A DNA stretch of 64,000 nucleotides from Lysinibacillus sp. G4S2 (lineage in GTDB: Bacteria; Bacillota; Bacilli; Bacillales_A; Planococcaceae), in the NCBI RefSeq assembly GCF_030348505.1, contig NZ_JAUCFJ010000002.1, positions 3,972,001 to 4,036,000 on the forward strand. The letters are read 5' to 3'. Shown piece by piece: positions 9,444 to 18,618 of this stretch (position 1 is the stretch's first letter; every line of letters begins with the position of its first letter). Made by a program: the position numbers and the translations under genes. The notes under the pieces are model-generated. The model saw nothing but the letters and a program-made list of their open reading frames with translations, ran no database searches and was not told where the DNA came from.

Positions 9444-9464
9444 TTTACATTTTTATAATGTAAA
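9444..9464. promoter_or_regulatory. Palindrome in the aminotransferase/LysR divergent promoter region
   Basis: TTTACATT-5 nt-AATGTAAA is a perfect interrupted palindrome in the 209-bp divergent region. LysR proteins usually bind T-N11-A dyads here, so this is the best candidate operator for the adjacent regulator. Confidence 0.5.
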
Positions 9465-9523
9465 TTATAATATTTATATGACTTCCATATATTTTATGAA
9501 TACTAAAAGGAGGAGTTATCAAA

Positions 9524-10435
9524 ATGAACCTTCATCGTTTACATTGTTTTATTACAGTAGTTGAGGAAGGTAGCATTACAAAAGCTGCTACTGTACTGCA
9601 AATGACTCAACCCCCCTTAAGTATTTTAATTAGAAAATTTGAACAAGAATTAAATGTCACTTTGTTTAATCGTTTAGGTAGATCTCTTGAATTAACACCA
9701 AGTGGAGTATTTTTATATGAAAAAGGAAAAGAATTACTTGATTTATCTGAGAATACGGAGAAGCAATTAGTCGAGTTTCATGAAGGAATTAGAGGTACTG
9801 TGAAATTGGGTTGTACTACTTCAGCAAATCTATTTATTTTGCCAAATGTTTTAAAAAAAATTCAAAAGGAAACTCCTAACATAGTTACACATGTTCGTGA
9901 GGGTAATACATCCTATATTTTAGAAGAATTACGAAGTCATAAAATAGATATTGGAATTGTCCGAACTTCAGTGAGAGCTGAGGACATCCATACTTCATTA
10001 CTACTAACAGAACCTTTACTTTTAGCTCTTCCACCAAACCATCATCTATGTGAAAAAGATTCTATTGATATTGCAGACTTGAAGAACGAACGATTTCTTT
10101 TAAATACAACATCTTATGGATCAGGTGTTGCTGATGATGTGATTGAGGCATGCCAAAAAAGTGGATTTACGCCTAATGTCGTTTACTGGGGGACAGAAAC
10201 ATTACCAACACTTATGATGGTAATGAAAGACGCAGGAATTTGTTTTGTACCTAGCTGTTTCAAGCTACTTAATTCTCCTGATTTACCGGTACTTAGACCA
10301 CTAGCAAATCCAGTGTTACAAACAAAACTTAATATAATTACACTTAAGGATCGTTACATGACATCAATTTCCAAACGATTTCTTGCGATTACCGAAGAGG
10401 TTGCAGAGAAAATGACAAGCATTTTCAATGATTAA
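9524..10435 (+). CDS. LysR-family transcriptional regulator
   Basis: A 303-residue regulator. The N-terminal winged helix-turn-helix covers residues 1-60 (GSITKAATVLQMTQPPLS recognition region). A periplasmic-binding-protein-like effector domain follows from about residue 90. The very strong site AAAAGGAGGAGT precedes the ATG. It is transcribed divergently from the aminotransferase operon, the usual arrangement for a LysR activator of a neighbouring catabolic operon. The inducer is unknown. Confidence 0.9.
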   Translation: MNLHRLHCFITVVEEGSITKAATVLQMTQPPLSILIRKFEQELNVTLFNRLGRSLELTPSGVFLYEKGKELLDLSENTEKQLVEFHEGIRGTVKLGCTTSANLFILPNVLKKIQKETPNIVTHVREGNTSYILEELRSHKIDIGIVRTSVRAEDIHTSLLLTEPLLLALPPNHHLCEKDSIDIADLKNERFLLNTTSYGSGVADDVIEACQKSGFTPNVVYWGTETLPTLMMVMKDAGICFVPSCFKLLNSPDLPVLRPLANPVLQTKLNIITLKDRYMTSISKRFLAITEEVAEKMTSIFND

Positions 10436-10498
10436 TGTGATTTAAGTAATGGCCATCAAGTTAAATTACTCGGTAGATAATGCATAATAAGTCAAAAT

Positions 10499-10545
10499 AA
10501 GCATTCTCACTTTAACATCAGTTAAGTTAAGATAAGAGTGCTTTA
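10499..10545 (+). terminator. Rho-independent-type terminator after the LysR gene
   Basis: AAGCATTCTCACTTTAAC pairs with GTTAAGATAAGAGTGCTT downstream, with a few mismatches and wobbles, about 65 bp after the LysR stop codon. The U-tract is short. Confidence 0.5.
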
Positions 10546-10550
10546 AATTA

Positions 10551-10607
10551 CCACCTGCTAAAAAAACTCGCCCAATACTGAATGGATCGAGTTTTTTTAG
10601 CAGGTGG
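10551..10607. repeat. 20-bp perfect inverted repeat next to the IS200/IS605 remnant
   Basis: CCACCTGCTAAAAAAACTCG and its exact reverse complement flank a 17-base loop. With U/A runs inside the stem it could act as a bidirectional terminator. It lies about 100 bp beyond the 3' end of the decayed tnpA, where IS200/IS605 elements carry subterminal end hairpins. It may be the fossil right end of that element. Confidence 0.55.
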
Positions 10608-10704
10608 ATTTTGTCATGAATGTCCACGACTAAAGTCTTTTTTATCTAAGGCTGAAGCCCTTCTCAAAGCTCTTGTGCTCAAGCACAGTGAATATGGACT
10701 AAAC

Positions 10705-11180
10705 TCATTCTTCAATACAGAAAACATCATTCTCATGTTCATTAAATTGTTTCGCAATGTAATTTCTTATAATTTCCTCGTTTACTGTACCAACTGTCAC
10801 ACAAAAGTATCCCATCGCCCATAGATGTTGGTCCCAATATCTTTTTTTATTCAGGAAATTCGTCTTACAACAGTCTTGACGAACTTCCTTTTAGAAATTG
10901 CAAGATTTTGCTTGGTGCCAAACTTGGTGGGCATGATAGTAACAAATGAATATGGTCTTTCCCAACACTGCCTTGCAAAATGATGATTCCCCTTACTTTA
11001 CAACTCCGTCTTATTAGAACTTTTACTCGAATTGTGGTTGGACCACTCAGTATTAAACTACATTTCTCTACTATTCTATCGATATACCATCATCAAGGAA
11101 ATTCTAGGGTGATGAATCGACACAAAAAAACAAGGCGGTCAGTGTACGGATTAGGTTTTTTATATGTCCATTGTGCTTGA
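10705..11180 (-). pseudogene. tnpA: IS200/IS605-family Y1 transposase (tnpA), decayed
   Basis: Reading the minus strand gives fragments typical of the HUH/Y1 transposase TnpA. DHIHLLLSCPP carries the HxH metal motif, followed by ILQFLKGSS, then KKRYWDQHLWAMGYFCV and VGTVNEEIIRNYIAKQ with the tyrosine region. The fragments sit in different frames and are interrupted by stops. The N-terminal third (beyond about 10980) is barely recognisable. No tnpB was found nearby. The element is inactive; Y1 transposases normally move single-stranded circles. Confidence 0.75.
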
Positions 11181-11286
11181 TATTATGTGTACATGGCGGA
11201 CCAGGTCATTATGCGTTACTTTTAGGTATGGCAGACCAATATATAACATCGTGCTACATTCTTTTCAAGTTATACGAAATGTTATT

Positions 11287-12906
11287 CTATGCTTTTACTA
11301 GAGCTTCATTTTTGTATAAAATTTTTCCATCTATAATCGTCATTTCTACTTTTAAATCTTTTATACTATGATTATTTTGACTTAGAATACTGTTATCTAA
11401 TACTACTAAATCTGCTAATTTCCCTACCTCTAAGCTACCTTTAATATCTTCTTCGAAACTCGCATATGCTCCATTGATCGTATATATTTTTATAGCTTCC
11501 AATATTGTAACTTTTTGATTCACTCCAATTTCAGAATTACTGCTACTTATTCGATTGACTGCTGTATGAATGCCTAGTAGAGGATTATAATCCGTAACTG
11601 GTGCATCAGAACCACCTGCACATATAATACCTTTATCAATAAAGTCACGTACTGGATACATATAATTAACTCTTTCTCCATAGTTCTTCACATAAATATC
11701 TCCGAATTCAAAATGGAAAGGTGGATTTGGAATTGGAATAACACCAAGGTTCTTCATTCTATCTTGTAAATCTGGTGTAGAAATGCCCGCATGCTCAATT
11801 CGATGGCGATGATCTTCTCTTGGATGCTCATTAAGCGCCTTTTCTACACAATTCAAATACATTTCAATAGCTCGATCCCCTTGAGCATGTACAGTTATTT
11901 GATATCCTTTTTTATGAGCTTCACCTAATACACGATAGATTTCTTCTTCACTATAGTAAAGAATGCCATGATCATTTGGGTTACTTGTATACGGCTCTCT
12001 TGTTGCAATAGTAGGACCTGTACTACTTCCATCCGTAAAAATTTTGGCTGGACCAATTTTAAAGCGTTCATCACCCGTACCTGTTAGTACTCCTGCAGAT
12101 AGCATTTTCCCTACAAATTCATGTGAATTATTTAAAGTACAAATAATTGCATAAACACGAACAGCGATATCCTTATTTTTTACCGCTTCCTGTAAAAGAC
12201 GATAGGTATCTGTATCAGAAACACCTGCTTCATGGATACTAGTAATACCTGCTTGAACAAAATGATCAGAGGCTATTTTCATCGCTTGTCTTAACTCAAC
12301 CTCTGTATATTTAGCAATTTCATTCATTCGCATATTCGCTTTTTCAATTAATTTACCTGTTAATGCACCATTAGTATCTCGCTCAATTATTCCCCCATCA
12401 GGATTGCTTGTATTAGCATCAATTTCGGCTAATTCTAATGCTTTACTGTTTACAATAGAAATATGACCACAAGTACGAGTAATCATAATCGGATGTTCTG
12501 TAGAAATTTCATCTAGCTCCTTAATAGATAAGTAACGATTTTCTTTTATTGTCGTTTCATTAAAGCCCCACGCTCGAATCCATTGACCTTTAGGAACAGT
12601 TTGAACTTTTTTTCGTAATTCCTGTTTTATGTCCTCATTTGAAGTAATATTATGAGCCTTGCAACTAATAGCTAGTTGGTTTAATCCATACATAACTAAA
12701 TGAATATGAGCATCTATAAACCCTGGTAGCAATGATTTTCCGCACAAATCAATAATTTCTGTTTTACTGTCTATCAGTTGCTGTACCTCTAAGGTAGAAC
12801 CTACAAAAATAATACGATTTTCCTTAATTGCAACAGCTTCTTCAATTCGAGAATCTGCATCCATTGTAATAACTTCACCATTTATAAATACTAAATCTGC
12901 TTTCAT
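11287..12906 (-). CDS. YtcJ-type amidohydrolase, second paralogue
   Basis: A 539-residue amidohydrolase-superfamily enzyme with the HxH motif in PGFIDAHIHL near residue 66. Later active-site segments are VHAQGDRAIEMY, HRIEHAGISTP and GGSDAPVTD. The general architecture matches the gene at 3838-5472, but identity is only moderate, so this is an old duplication or a separate acquisition. GAAGGAGGATGTAACAA precedes the ATG. The substrate is unknown. It lies on the far side of the LysR gene and of an IS remnant, so it may no longer belong to the same regulon. Confidence 0.87.
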   Translation of the reverse strand: MKADLVFINGEVITMDADSRIEEAVAIKENRIIFVGSTLEVQQLIDSKTEIIDLCGKSLLPGFIDAHIHLVMYGLNQLAISCKAHNITSNEDIKQELRKKVQTVPKGQWIRAWGFNETTIKENRYLSIKELDEISTEHPIMITRTCGHISIVNSKALELAEIDANTSNPDGGIIERDTNGALTGKLIEKANMRMNEIAKYTEVELRQAMKIASDHFVQAGITSIHEAGVSDTDTYRLLQEAVKNKDIAVRVYAIICTLNNSHEFVGKMLSAGVLTGTGDERFKIGPAKIFTDGSSTGPTIATREPYTSNPNDHGILYYSEEEIYRVLGEAHKKGYQITVHAQGDRAIEMYLNCVEKALNEHPREDHRHRIEHAGISTPDLQDRMKNLGVIPIPNPPFHFEFGDIYVKNYGERVNYMYPVRDFIDKGIICAGGSDAPVTDYNPLLGIHTAVNRISSSNSEIGVNQKVTILEAIKIYTINGAYASFEEDIKGSLEVGKLADLVVLDNSILSQNNHSIKDLKVEMTIIDGKILYKNEALVKA

Positions 12907-12996
12907 TTGTTACATCCTCCTTCGACTCTTTGAATTCATCTAATAAATATCAGCGGGTGTGTTGATTAACCATTTTTATACATTTAAATTAATTCG

Positions 12997-13212
12997 AAGA
13001 GGCTGATTCCGCTACGGGCCAATCGCTTTCCTGCGAGTGAGCGCCGAGCCGCTTCCTCCTCTGGTGTTGTCGCTGCTGCTTCGTTAACACTCCGCTTTCG
13101 CACAGATAAAACATTGCTGTCGCTACGTTAGCACTACGCTTTCCACAGAAAACATTCGCTCGTGCAGGGTCTCGTCTTTCTCGATTTCCTGCGGAGACGC
13201 TACAATCAGTTT
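12997..13212. repeat. GC-rich dispersed repeat, family B, with internal duplication
   Basis: A stretch of about 215 bp much richer in G+C than its surroundings. It contains two tandem, imperfect copies of a roughly 45-base unit ending in CGCTTTC-CACAG-AAAACATT. From memory, similar non-coding repeats occur between genes in Bacillus-related genomes; no search was run. No reading frame here looks coding. Confidence 0.6.
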
Positions 13213-13301
13213 TAGATTGGAATACATTAGCGAAATAGCCACTAAAAAACCCTTATATATCGGACAATAATTTTATTGCTAAATTTAATAGAGATAAAAC
13301 T

Positions 13302-13467
13302 CTATTTTCTAAACCAGGTGTAATAATAGAACGCTGGAAAAACAATGAAGAATACAAACACAAGATGAATTGTATAGAAAGGTAGAGTAATTGCATTTTT
13401 ACGAAGACTTTTTTCATTTTTTGCAGATAGAATGACCATGAAGCCACCCGGAAGAATATAAAAACCA
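13302..13467 (-). pseudogene. Possible remnant of a membrane protein C-terminus
   Basis: One minus-strand frame reads as a plausible membrane-protein end: ILPGGFMVILSAKNEKSLRK followed by a hydrophobic FVFFIVFPAFYYY segment and a stop. No start codon or upstream coding frame is visible because the upstream part is missing. A different frame gives a longer ATG-initiated open frame, but its composition is less convincing. The family is not recognised. Confidence 0.25.
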
Positions 13468-13609
13468 TTAGTACTAATTATAACAGTAGAAATAAACTAT
13501 GGATTACTCAAACCTTGATTGCCAAACACTTCAAAAGTCTGTTGTCAAATCCATTATTTAATCGAGAATGTCTACAGTCTGAGCTAGTTAAGGTAAATCC
13601 CTTTTACAT

Positions 13610-14662
13610 TCACCACTTATTAACAACCGTAACACCCATATTTGCATAAGTCCCCATAGATTCAATTACACTTGCCGCTTCTTCTATAGATATTGTTTGA
13701 GTTACTAAATCTTTAGGACTTAAAATTCCATTTTCAATCATTCGTAACATTTGAGGAAATTTTGGTGCTTGCATACCATAAGAGCCAACAATCTGTATTT
13801 CATTAATGACCATAAGATCAATAGGAACGGGGATCATTCCTTTTTCATTACTGGTCGTTAATCCTATTTGTAAATGGCGTCCTCTTTTAGCTAAACTATT
13901 GATAGCTGACTGACAAGTTTCAGTTATTCCAAGAGCATCCACTGACACGTGTGCCCCGCCTTTTGTTAATTCTTTAATCAACTCAGCAGCATTTTCTTTT
14001 TTTGAATTAACTGTGGCTACAGCACCTAATTTCTTTGCAAAAGCTAATTTTTCATCATCAATATCAACTGCTATAGCGTGTGCTCCTAGGGCTGTAATGA
14101 TTTGAATTGCAGAAAGGCCAACTCCCCCACAACCATGGACAGCAACCCATTCACCCGGTCTTACCTGTGCTTGATCAGTAACCCCGTGAAATGCCGTCAT
14201 AAATCGACATCCAATACCAGCTGCCTCAACAAAGTCAATATTTTCTGGTAAAATTACTAGATTAGTATCAGCATTAGGGATATGAACAAATTTTCCGTAT
14301 CCACCCCACATGGTGATACCAGGTAACGTAATGTTATCGCAAACATTATGGTGTCCAGCTTGACACATAGGACATGTGCCATCACCTTGAGTAAAAGGAA
14401 CAATTACTCTGTCGCCTTTCTTGAATCTTGTCACATCTTTCCCAACATCCTCTATGACACCACAAAATTCGTGTCCCATTATATGAGGAAGAGGAGTCTC
14501 AACTCCTAGCCAATTCCAATGCCCTAACCAGCTGTGCCAATCACTCCTGCAAACTCCGTTAGCTTCAACACGAACAATTACACCATCTGCTGTGTTGGTT
14601 GGATCTGGCATGTTTCTAACAACTAACGGCTTACCGATTTCTTCTAAGACAAGTGCTCTCAT
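13610..14662 (-). CDS. Zinc-dependent alcohol dehydrogenase (MDR family)
   Basis: A 350-residue medium-chain dehydrogenase. Catalytic-zinc ligands are in NGVCRSDWH and MGHEFCG. The structural-zinc lobe, GTCPMCQAGHHNVC, shows three cysteines rather than the usual four. The nucleotide-binding motif is HGCGGVGLSAIQI near residue 175, and AVDIDDEKL ends the second strand, typical of NAD preference. AAGGCGGGG precedes the ATG. It would interconvert an alcohol and an aldehyde or ketone. Its neighbours suggest an accessory catabolic role, but no operon partner is present. Confidence 0.88.
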   Translation of the reverse strand: MRALVLEEIGKPLVVRNMPDPTNTADGVIVRVEANGVCRSDWHSWLGHWNWLGVETPLPHIMGHEFCGVIEDVGKDVTRFKKGDRVIVPFTQGDGTCPMCQAGHHNVCDNITLPGITMWGGYGKFVHIPNADTNLVILPENIDFVEAAGIGCRFMTAFHGVTDQAQVRPGEWVAVHGCGGVGLSAIQIITALGAHAIAVDIDDEKLAFAKKLGAVATVNSKKENAAELIKELTKGGAHVSVDALGITETCQSAINSLAKRGRHLQIGLTTSNEKGMIPVPIDLMVINEIQIVGSYGMQAPKFPQMLRMIENGILSPKDLVTQTISIEEAASVIESMGTYANMGVTVVNKW

Positions 14663-14801
14663 AAAATCCCCGCCTTTTATGTTTTCTTTACTTTAACAGG
14701 AATCAGAAATTTCTGGCATCTATCATATAGTTAAAATAAGAGAGTATGTTTTTTAACATTATGTCCATTGTGAAATCAAAGAGAATAGTTTACCAAGTAG
14801 A

Positions 14802-14990
14802 ATGTCAAACCTAGCCAATAATGATATAGATTATCGTAAAGTAAAATCAAATCGAAGTGTTGAAAATGCACAAAGAAAATACATGAAGTTATCGAAAAAG
14901 GAACTGGTGCAACGGCTGTTCCTTGCGGAGCAATACATTGCAAAAAATAATTCCAAATGGGTGGCTAATTATTTTGAAATGCTTAAGTAG
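14802..14990 (+). CDS. Short hypothetical protein upstream of the group II intron
   Basis: A 62-codon frame (lysine-rich, start MSNLANNDIDYRKVK) with no convincing ribosome-binding site. It ends about 50 bp before the intron 5' end. It may be a small gene whose downstream neighbourhood was invaded by the intron, or a chance frame. No family recognised. Confidence 0.3.
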   Translation: MSNLANNDIDYRKVKSNRSVENAQRKYMKLSKKELVQRLFLAEQYIAKNNSKWVANYFEMLK

Positions 14991-15799
14991 GCGGTACAGG
15001 AAAGCATCCCCAAACCTTCTTCAACTAACTGAGCAGGTAGGTCGTGCGAAATGTTCCTAGTTTAAATGGATGATGGTTACATCAATCTGGTAAAGGCTAG
15101 GCAGTTCCTTTCGGAATTGAAGGGTTATATCGAAGAATCAAATGAAGAGGTAACGCTCAGAAGGGTTCTCTCTTAGTCGAATAGCACTTGATTTAGTAAG
15201 AATGAAAGTGTTATAAGCTCGGCGAAAAGGCGTGAGAATTTACCGTAACAGTTCGGCTGACGAAAGCCTACCCGCGGGGGTGGTGTAAATCATGATGCTT
15301 GAGTTGAATGAATATGGTGAGAATGCTAATAAACCTACAATAAAAGGTTAAGCTGACGAACTTCTGAATGTACGGGTCTATACCTGCGATACATAGAAAT
15401 GTGTATATCACCAAATTGTGAGGTTAGCTGTGGATGAGTAAAAATAACTAATATGAAAATCCATGATACGTTACAGGCGTATGAATACTAACAGGCTTAG
15501 AGGAAGCACCTAAGTTCATTCCATAATAGATATAATTCAACGTTGTAAGCTGATAACGTGGAGGACTTACTTCCATTGAAACGGTGGCAAGGAAAACATT
15601 AATGATAATAATTACTGTATAACATGTCTTAATATCAGTGAAAGTGGTGGCACAGTACCAAGGAAATGTCTAATACACATGGAGGGATAGCCACTAGACT
15701 AATAAAGATTTATTCAACCAAGTAAGGCAGTTCTTTATCGGTTAATAAGGTTCTTGTGAGACTAAAAGAGGTTTAACTCCGAAAGGAGTCACCAACTTA

Positions 15800-17611
15800 T
15801 TGAAACGGAAGAAATTGAGACACAATGAGTATTATAGCATGCAAGATTGTTTTGATACACTTTATACTCAAAGTGTCAGTGGTCATCACTTCTATGACTT
15901 AACAGAATTAATGAGTTCTAAAGACAATATACGTCTAGCCTACCGAAACATCAAAAGAAATACAGGTAGTAAAACTGCGGGAACTGATAAATTAACAATT
16001 AATGATATCTTGCATTTAACTGTGGAAGATGTAATAGCAAGAGTTCAAGCTATGTTTAAATGGTATGAACCACAGCCAGTAAGACGGGTTCTTATTCCTA
16101 AAGGAAAGGATAAAACTAGACCTTTGGGGATACCAACGATTTGGGATAGAATCTTTCAACAATGCATACTTCAAATTTTAGAGCCAATTTGCGAAGCAAA
16201 ATTCCATAAACATAGTTATGGGTTTAGACCGAATCGCAGCACTCATCATGCGAAAGCTAGACTTGAGTTCCTTATCAATCAAACTGGGCTTCATCATTGT
16301 GTTGATGTAGATATTAAGGGTTTCTTTGATAATGTTAATCATAGTAAGCTTTTAAAACAAATGTGGTCTCTAGGCATAAGGGATAAATCACTCCTTTCTA
16401 TTATATCTAGGCTATTAAAAGCAGAGATTGAAGGAGAGGGTATTCCTACAAAAGGTACTCCGCAAGGAGGAATTCTGTCACCGTTATTATCCAACATTGT
16501 ATTAAATGAATTGGATTGGTGGGTTAGTAACCAATGGGAAACGTTTGAAAGCAGATATACATACTCCACCAATGGCAGTAAATATCAGCATTTAAAGAAA
16601 ACAGCTTTAAAAGAGTGCTTCATCGTCCGATATGCGGACGATTTTAAAGTAATGTGCCGAACTAGGTCAAACGCAATAAAAATGAACTACGCACTGAAAG
16701 ACTTCTTGAGAATAAGGCTTCATTTGGAGTTAAGTGAAGAAAAATCAAAGGTTGTTAATTTAAAGAAAAACTCATCAGAGTTTCTAGGCTTTTCAATAAA
16801 AGCTATAAGAAAGGGTAAGACCAGATTTGGTTATGTAGCAAAGTCTGATATGTCGAAAAAGGCTAAAGCAAATGCTTTCCAAAAGATAAAAGAAGCCATA
16901 AGGGTAATCAAGAGAAAGCCTTGTATTCAGACAGTTTGGAATTTTAATACCGTTGTGATGGGAATCCAAAACTATTACTCAGCTGCAACTCAAATTACAA
17001 TTAATCTGAATGAGTTAAATCTCCATCTACGCAAGACGTTATACAATCAATTAAAGAATATTAGAACCGAGGCGAGGTTCCATGAGATGACTAAGACTTT
17101 ACAGAAGAGGTACAAGGGATACGAGGCTAAACTGTATAAGATACAGAACATGGTTTTTGTCCCTATCCATGCACAACGATGGGGAAAGACACTATGTTTT
17201 TCACAAATAATTTGTAATTTTACAGTCGAAGGAAGAGCAAAAATTCATAATAGCCTAAAGGCTATCAATAAAAATACTCTTTCTCACATCATGAGAAACT
17301 ACATTCCAAATAGATCTATTGAGTACAACGACAACAGAATCAGTAAGTTCATTGCCCAGTATGGCAAATGCGCCATTTTAGGTGAAGAATTAGGTATTAA
17401 TGATTGGCATTGTCATCATATTAATCCGTTTAACATTTCAAAAGATGATAGTTATTCGAACTTAATAATTTTGAATAAGGCTATACATCAACTTATACAT
17501 TTGAAAGACCAGGCAAAAATTAAAACGCTCTTAAAAGCTGTAAAGCTTTCGAATAAGCAAATAGTAAAAGTAAATAATTTACGACTGAAATGTAACAATG
17601 AAATAATCTAA
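15800..17611 (+). CDS. ltrA: Group II intron-encoded reverse transcriptase/maturase with HNH endonuclease
   Basis: A 603-residue protein starting with TTG after GAAAGGAG. Reverse-transcriptase blocks run from about residue 40 to 330, with KFHKHSYGFRPNRSTH and GTPQGGILSPLLSNI. The catalytic YADD box is at about residue 278. A maturase (X) domain follows at roughly 380-470. The C-terminal HNH module includes WHCHHINPF and the NLIILNKAIHQLIH helix. All key motifs are present, so it is probably active. It assists splicing and carries out target-primed reverse transcription. Confidence 0.92.
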   Translation: MKRKKLRHNEYYSMQDCFDTLYTQSVSGHHFYDLTELMSSKDNIRLAYRNIKRNTGSKTAGTDKLTINDILHLTVEDVIARVQAMFKWYEPQPVRRVLIPKGKDKTRPLGIPTIWDRIFQQCILQILEPICEAKFHKHSYGFRPNRSTHHAKARLEFLINQTGLHHCVDVDIKGFFDNVNHSKLLKQMWSLGIRDKSLLSIISRLLKAEIEGEGIPTKGTPQGGILSPLLSNIVLNELDWWVSNQWETFESRYTYSTNGSKYQHLKKTALKECFIVRYADDFKVMCRTRSNAIKMNYALKDFLRIRLHLELSEEKSKVVNLKKNSSEFLGFSIKAIRKGKTRFGYVAKSDMSKKAKANAFQKIKEAIRVIKRKPCIQTVWNFNTVVMGIQNYYSAATQITINLNELNLHLRKTLYNQLKNIRTEARFHEMTKTLQKRYKGYEAKLYKIQNMVFVPIHAQRWGKTLCFSQIICNFTVEGRAKIHNSLKAINKNTLSHIMRNYIPNRSIEYNDNRISKFIAQYGKCAILGEELGINDWHCHHINPFNISKDDSYSNLIILNKAIHQLIHLKDQAKIKTLLKAVKLSNKQIVKVNNLRLKCNNEII

Positions 17612-17670
17612 TAATGGAAGAAAAGCACTCGTCTGCTTAAGATATAGAAAGAATAAATTGGATTAGTTGG

Positions 17671-17706
17671 AACGCCGTATGCGATGAAAGTCGCACGTAC
17701 GGTGTG
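17671..17706 (+). other. Group II intron domain V
   Basis: The hairpin CGCCGTATGCGA, a GNRA-like loop, and TCGCACGTACGG form the conserved catalytic domain V, with a CGC triad at its base. Domain VI follows directly. Confidence 0.8.
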
Positions 17707-17944
17707 AACAGGGGGAAAAGCTGGCGATAACTTCAAAAGCTTACCTATCTGTATCAATAAGGAATTTAAATTTTATAACGAATTTAATATTAGTTTCGGT
17801 GAACCGTATCAAAAATAAGTGAGGTGTACTTGAAATATAGGAAAGCGCCGTTCTAGACTAGTGCTTTTTGTGTTGCTTTAAATTAAAGAAATTTATGGTA
17901 ATAATACTTCTTGCATCAATTTAGATTTTTAGTTAGAATGGTAG

Positions 17945-17966
17945 ATAGTTAGATAATCTAATTAAA
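17945..17966. promoter_or_regulatory. Candidate MarR operator 1
   Basis: Contains the palindrome TTAGAT-A-ATCTAA just upstream of the marR gene. Its reverse complement matches operator 2 (18564-18585) at 21 of 22 positions. This suggests autoregulation. Confidence 0.7.
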
Positions 17967-17976
17967 AGGTGATTAA

Positions 17977-18525
17977 ATGACAAAATTTAAAAAAATGTCC
18001 ACTAACGAAGATGATTTACCAGTATTAGGCCTAGAGCCGTATATTGAGCTGATTCAAACAACTTCTTCGGGTAATACGGATCAAGAAAATGCAAAATTAG
18101 GATTAATGTTGTTGTGGTTAAGTGACTACGTTTTAGATGTAATGGATATTGAGCTCGCTCCTTTCGGAATTACAGAAAGTAAATTAGACTTACTAATATT
18201 ACTTACACTACATGGTGAAAGACGAGCGACTCCTTCTGCTATAGCTGAACGATTAGGGATTACGAGGGCATCGGCAACTTCAATGATAGATTGGTTAGAA
18301 AAGAGAAATCTTACCGTACGAAATCATAGTAAAGAAGATCGTAGGAAAATTTATGTGAGTTTAACAGATGAAGGTCGTACTTTTGTTGCTGAGATTTTGC
18401 CAACTTATTGGTCATCTTGTGCTTCTAACATGATTGATTTGGAACCCGATGAACGAAAAGTCTTTGAGAAGCTGGTTAATAAATTAATAAAATCTATACA
18501 AAGAAGACTTGAGGTGGAACGTTAA
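17977..18525 (+). CDS. MarR-family transcriptional regulator
   Basis: A 182-residue regulator. The winged-helix domain at about residues 70-140 includes ATPSAIAERLGITRASATSM and the wing KEDRRKIYVSLTDEG. It is longer than typical MarR proteins because of an N-terminal extension of about 45 residues. It precedes an MFS exporter in the same direction, and near-identical palindromes lie before both genes. The likely model is ligand-relieved repression of itself and the exporter. Confidence 0.9.
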   Translation: MTKFKKMSTNEDDLPVLGLEPYIELIQTTSSGNTDQENAKLGLMLLWLSDYVLDVMDIELAPFGITESKLDLLILLTLHGERRATPSAIAERLGITRASATSMIDWLEKRNLTVRNHSKEDRRKIYVSLTDEGRTFVAEILPTYWSSCASNMIDLEPDERKVFEKLVNKLIKSIQRRLEVER

Positions 18526-18563
18526 ACTGTAGCTTCGTTGATGCAGTTTAATTTTTTTAATCA

Positions 18564-18585
18564 TTTAATTAGATTGTCTAACTAT
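18564..18585. promoter_or_regulatory. Candidate MarR operator 2
   Basis: Contains TTAGA-TTG-TCTAA, an inverted copy of operator 1 with one mismatch over 22 bp. It lies between marR and the MFS gene, before the preferred MFS start, and supports that start choice. Confidence 0.7.
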
Positions 18586-18618
18586 AAGTTAATCAAATTA
18601 AAAAGGGTGATTTATTGT

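Larger units (their letters stand above)
15044..17748 (+). mobile_element. Group II intron with intact intron-encoded protein
   Basis: The 5' end is placed at GTGCG (15044), the usual bacterial group II start. The 3' end is placed after TTACCTAT (17748), a typical domain VI end. Length is about 2.7 kb. A long structured 5' region (domains I-III) precedes the protein gene, which sits in the domain IV position. Domain V is recognisable at 17671-17706. Group II introns self-splice as RNA and retrohome with their protein. Exact splice sites are inferred from motifs only. It is inserted between the alcohol dehydrogenase and marR genes and does not obviously interrupt a gene. Confidence 0.85.

Noticed and set aside
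10582..11371. Three plus-strand frames of 66-80 codons
   Set aside because: They are antisense to the decayed tnpA or overlap the end of the second amidohydrolase gene.
18538..18618. N-terminal 27-codon extension of the MFS transporter
   Set aside because: It includes the MarR operator palindrome, and AAAGGGTGA supports the internal ATG.
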